From JAAYJM01 sp964498585 (GTDB taxonomy: Bacteria > Bacteroidota > Ignavibacteria > Kapaibacteriales > UBA2268): a stretch of DNA of 49,238 nucleotides. A program made the translations under genes and the position numbers. How positions within the stretch are numbered: position 1 is the stretch's first letter; the number at the start of each line of letters is the position of its first letter. The stretch spans positions 1-49,238 of the forward strand of contig CAZCHH010000022.1 in assembly GCA_964498585.1 (NCBI GenBank). Reading direction: 5' to 3'. Below are positions 47,830 to 49,238 of this stretch, piece by piece. The notes below the pieces were generated by a model. That model saw only the letters and a program-made list of their open reading frames with translations, did not search any database and had not been told where the DNA came from.

Positions 47830-49238
47830 TTAACAATTAACAATTAATCTTTCCGCAACCACTTCCGGCCTAACGTCATTTTTTGCATTGAAAAAAGTTG
47901 TGTTTTCAACTCCGCCGGGCAGTTTAAACATCTTATTTTCAAAAATATCTTCAATAGTTAAAATTTGAATTCTGTCAAATTTGTAATTAGTGTAAGAACC
48001 AGCTTCTTTTGCTGCTTCGAGCATTGGTTTAGTCAAATGCTCTGCAAAGCAGACAAATACTCCAATATCAGCATTTTGTCTATCTATAACGTTTATGAAC
48101 TCTCGAATATTTTTGACATTCGAGTGTCCGCTTTTCACTTCAATTAAAACGATGCCTTTTTCATTATTATTTTTTGGAAAAGTTAAATAACCATCCCAGC
48201 CACCATCTGCGGTTTTCTTTGGATTAAGTATTCCACCAAGCAAAAACTCAACCACCCATTCCTGAAAATCTATTCTGCCTTTTTTATCTTTTATTGCAAG
48301 TTCTTTTGCAGAAGCAATGTCTTTAGGAAAGCCATTAATTGTAATTGAATTTAGAAAAGTTTTCTTTGCATCTTCTTCGAGTGGGTCAGTTAATCTTTTT
48401 AAAATCAATTTAATAGCAAGATGTGAGATGTCCACTCCGAGCCAGTTTCGGTTTAAGCGATTTGCAACAGAAACAGTAGTTCCGCATCCGCAGAAGAAAT
48501 CAGCAACAATATCACCTTCGTTTGTGCTTGTTTGAATAATTCTATCTAAAAGTGCTTCTGGCTTTTGTGTTGGGTAGCCGAGACGCTCTTTTCTAACTCT
48601 GTCAACAGGGAATAAATCAATCCACCAGTCCTCAACTTTTTTTCCTAATTCTTCTAATTGTCTAACTTTTTCATTATCACCGTCTTTTGATTTCCATGCC
48701 TGTCCTGTATTGTGAAGTCCGCTTTTATGTGGAATTCGTTGTATATTAAAACAATAATCATTAGATTTTGTGTAGAAAAAAATTATATCGTGTTTTTTGG
48801 GAAATACTTTTATGCTTCCAGACGGCGTTGCATAGCACCACACAATTTCATTCCTAAAATTATCTTTGTGAAAAATTATATCGCACACAATTTTTAAATA
48901 ATGGCTCATAGTCGGGTCGCAATGCAAATAAAAAGAACCAGTATCTTTCAATAATTTGTGCATATAATACAAGCGATGGGCGATTGTCGTTAAATATGCA
49001 ACAGTCGATTTTGAAATATCAATATTATCTAAGTTCTTTAAAAAATTATATAAATTAATATTCAGTTCTGCAATTTCTCTCAAACCATCTTTATAGCTTA
49101 CGTTACTCCAAGTATCAGCAAAAGCTTCGCGTTGTGCTTTAACGTCTTTCATATCAATATCTTCAAAAAGAATATTATAATTCCTTTTTGAGTTGAAAGG
49201 CGGGTCGATGTAAATCAGGTCAATAAACCCATCTGGGT
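47830..49238 (-). CDS. DNA methyltransferase fused to a PD-(D/E)XK-like nuclease domain (N-terminus missing)
   Basis: At least 469 residues; the frame stays open to the right window edge, so the start is outside. The first visible residues, LIYIDPPFNSKRNYN, are the catalytic DPPF motif of an adenine-type, beta-order methyltransferase. Further on come LYYMHKLLKDTGSFYLHCDP, GYPTQKPEALLDRII and the cofactor motif DFFCGCGTT, as in type III Mod-like enzymes. After about residue 300 comes a different domain: DFQEWVVEFLLGG, GGWDGYLTF, VLIEVKSGHSN and DIGVFVCFAEHLT, where the Asp of GWDG and the EVK fit an Mrr-like PD-(D/E)XK nuclease core. It may be a combined modification-restriction protein. No separate restriction subunit is in the window. 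Confidence 0.82.
   Translation of the reverse strand, partial: PDGFIDLIYIDPPFNSKRNYNILFEDIDMKDVKAQREAFADTWSNVSYKDGLREIAELNINLYNFLKNLDNIDISKSTVAYLTTIAHRLYYMHKLLKDTGSFYLHCDPTMSHYLKIVCDIIFHKDNFRNEIVWCYATPSGSIKVFPKKHDIIFFYTKSNDYCFNIQRIPHKSGLHNTGQAWKSKDGDNEKVRQLEELGKKVEDWWIDLFPVDRVRKERLGYPTQKPEALLDRIIQTSTNEGDIVADFFCGCGTTVSVANRLNRNWLGVDISHLAIKLILKRLTDPLEEDAKKTFLNSITINGFPKDIASAKELAIKDKKGRIDFQEWVVEFLLGGILNPKKTADGGWDGYLTFPKNNNEKGIVLIEVKSGHSNVKNIREFINVIDRQNADIGVFVCFAEHLTKPMLEAAKEAGSYTNYKFDRIQILTIEDIFENKMFKLPGGVENTTFFNAKNDVRPEVVAERLIVNC

Overview
The window is an AT-rich (roughly 30-35% GC by eye) bacterial chromosome segment. It most likely comes from the Bacteroidota / Chlorobi-Ignavibacteria-Kapabacteria side of the FCB group. 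Support: several secreted proteins carry type IX secretion system (T9SS) C-terminal sorting tails, there is a gingipain-like C25 peptidase and several outer-membrane barrels, candidate promoters fit the Bacteroidota TAnnTTTG pattern, and many intergenic palindromic repeats are of the kind scattered through such genomes. Two runs of N (43459-43468, 45148-45247) show it is a scaffolded draft assembly or MAG. No rRNA, tRNA or CRISPR array was seen. The species cannot be fixed from this window.

Layout. 1-847: start of a class A penicillin-binding protein (minus strand, cut by the left edge). 989-4019: a ThaI-like type II restriction endonuclease overlapping its SPPY-type DNA methyltransferase, then an alkaline phosphatase. 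4511-19520: a secretion block with a YCF48-repeat T9SS cargo, a 1588-residue gingipain-like protease, an IgGFc-binding-domain T9SS protein, an outer-membrane barrel, a small secreted protein sharing a GWN module with the protease, and a SUMF1-type protein. 20495-24827: an [FeFe]-hydrogenase locus, with a TM1266-like regulator divergent from a receiver protein, nuoE, nuoF and hydA. 25456-27547: an ECF sigma factor with a probable membrane anti-sigma partner, a DUF6249-like protein and a small exported protein. 28297-34419: dnaB, alkyladenine glycosylase, tRNA-dihydrouridine synthase, and exported or outer-membrane proteins around a GDPD-family lipoprotein. 34502-39245: a minus-strand run of receiver protein, CHASE/PAS histidine-kinase-like protein with a degenerate ATPase domain, glycosyltransferase and exported protein.

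39817-47565: the SUF iron-sulfur assembly genes. They are split: sufC-sufD and sufS-sufU lie on the same strand but are separated by about 4 kb of accessory DNA. This holds a three-Cys-motif protein / TcmP pair, a broken nucleotidyltransferase with a small companion gene, a VapBC-like toxin-antitoxin pair, small zinc-ribbon and acidic proteins, and both assembly gaps. sufB is not in the window. The right edge holds a DNA methyltransferase fused to a PD-(D/E)XK-like nuclease domain, truncated at its N-terminus.

The noncoding DNA is unusually structured. At least six dispersed repeat families recur between genes, including a nested inverted-repeat array at 19819-20315, a TIR-like element at 25152-25458 and a repeat copy inside the 5' end of a lipoprotein gene. 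The best candidates for undescribed biology are the TcmP/three-Cys pair in the split suf locus, the methyltransferase-nuclease fusion and the modular miniature elements.
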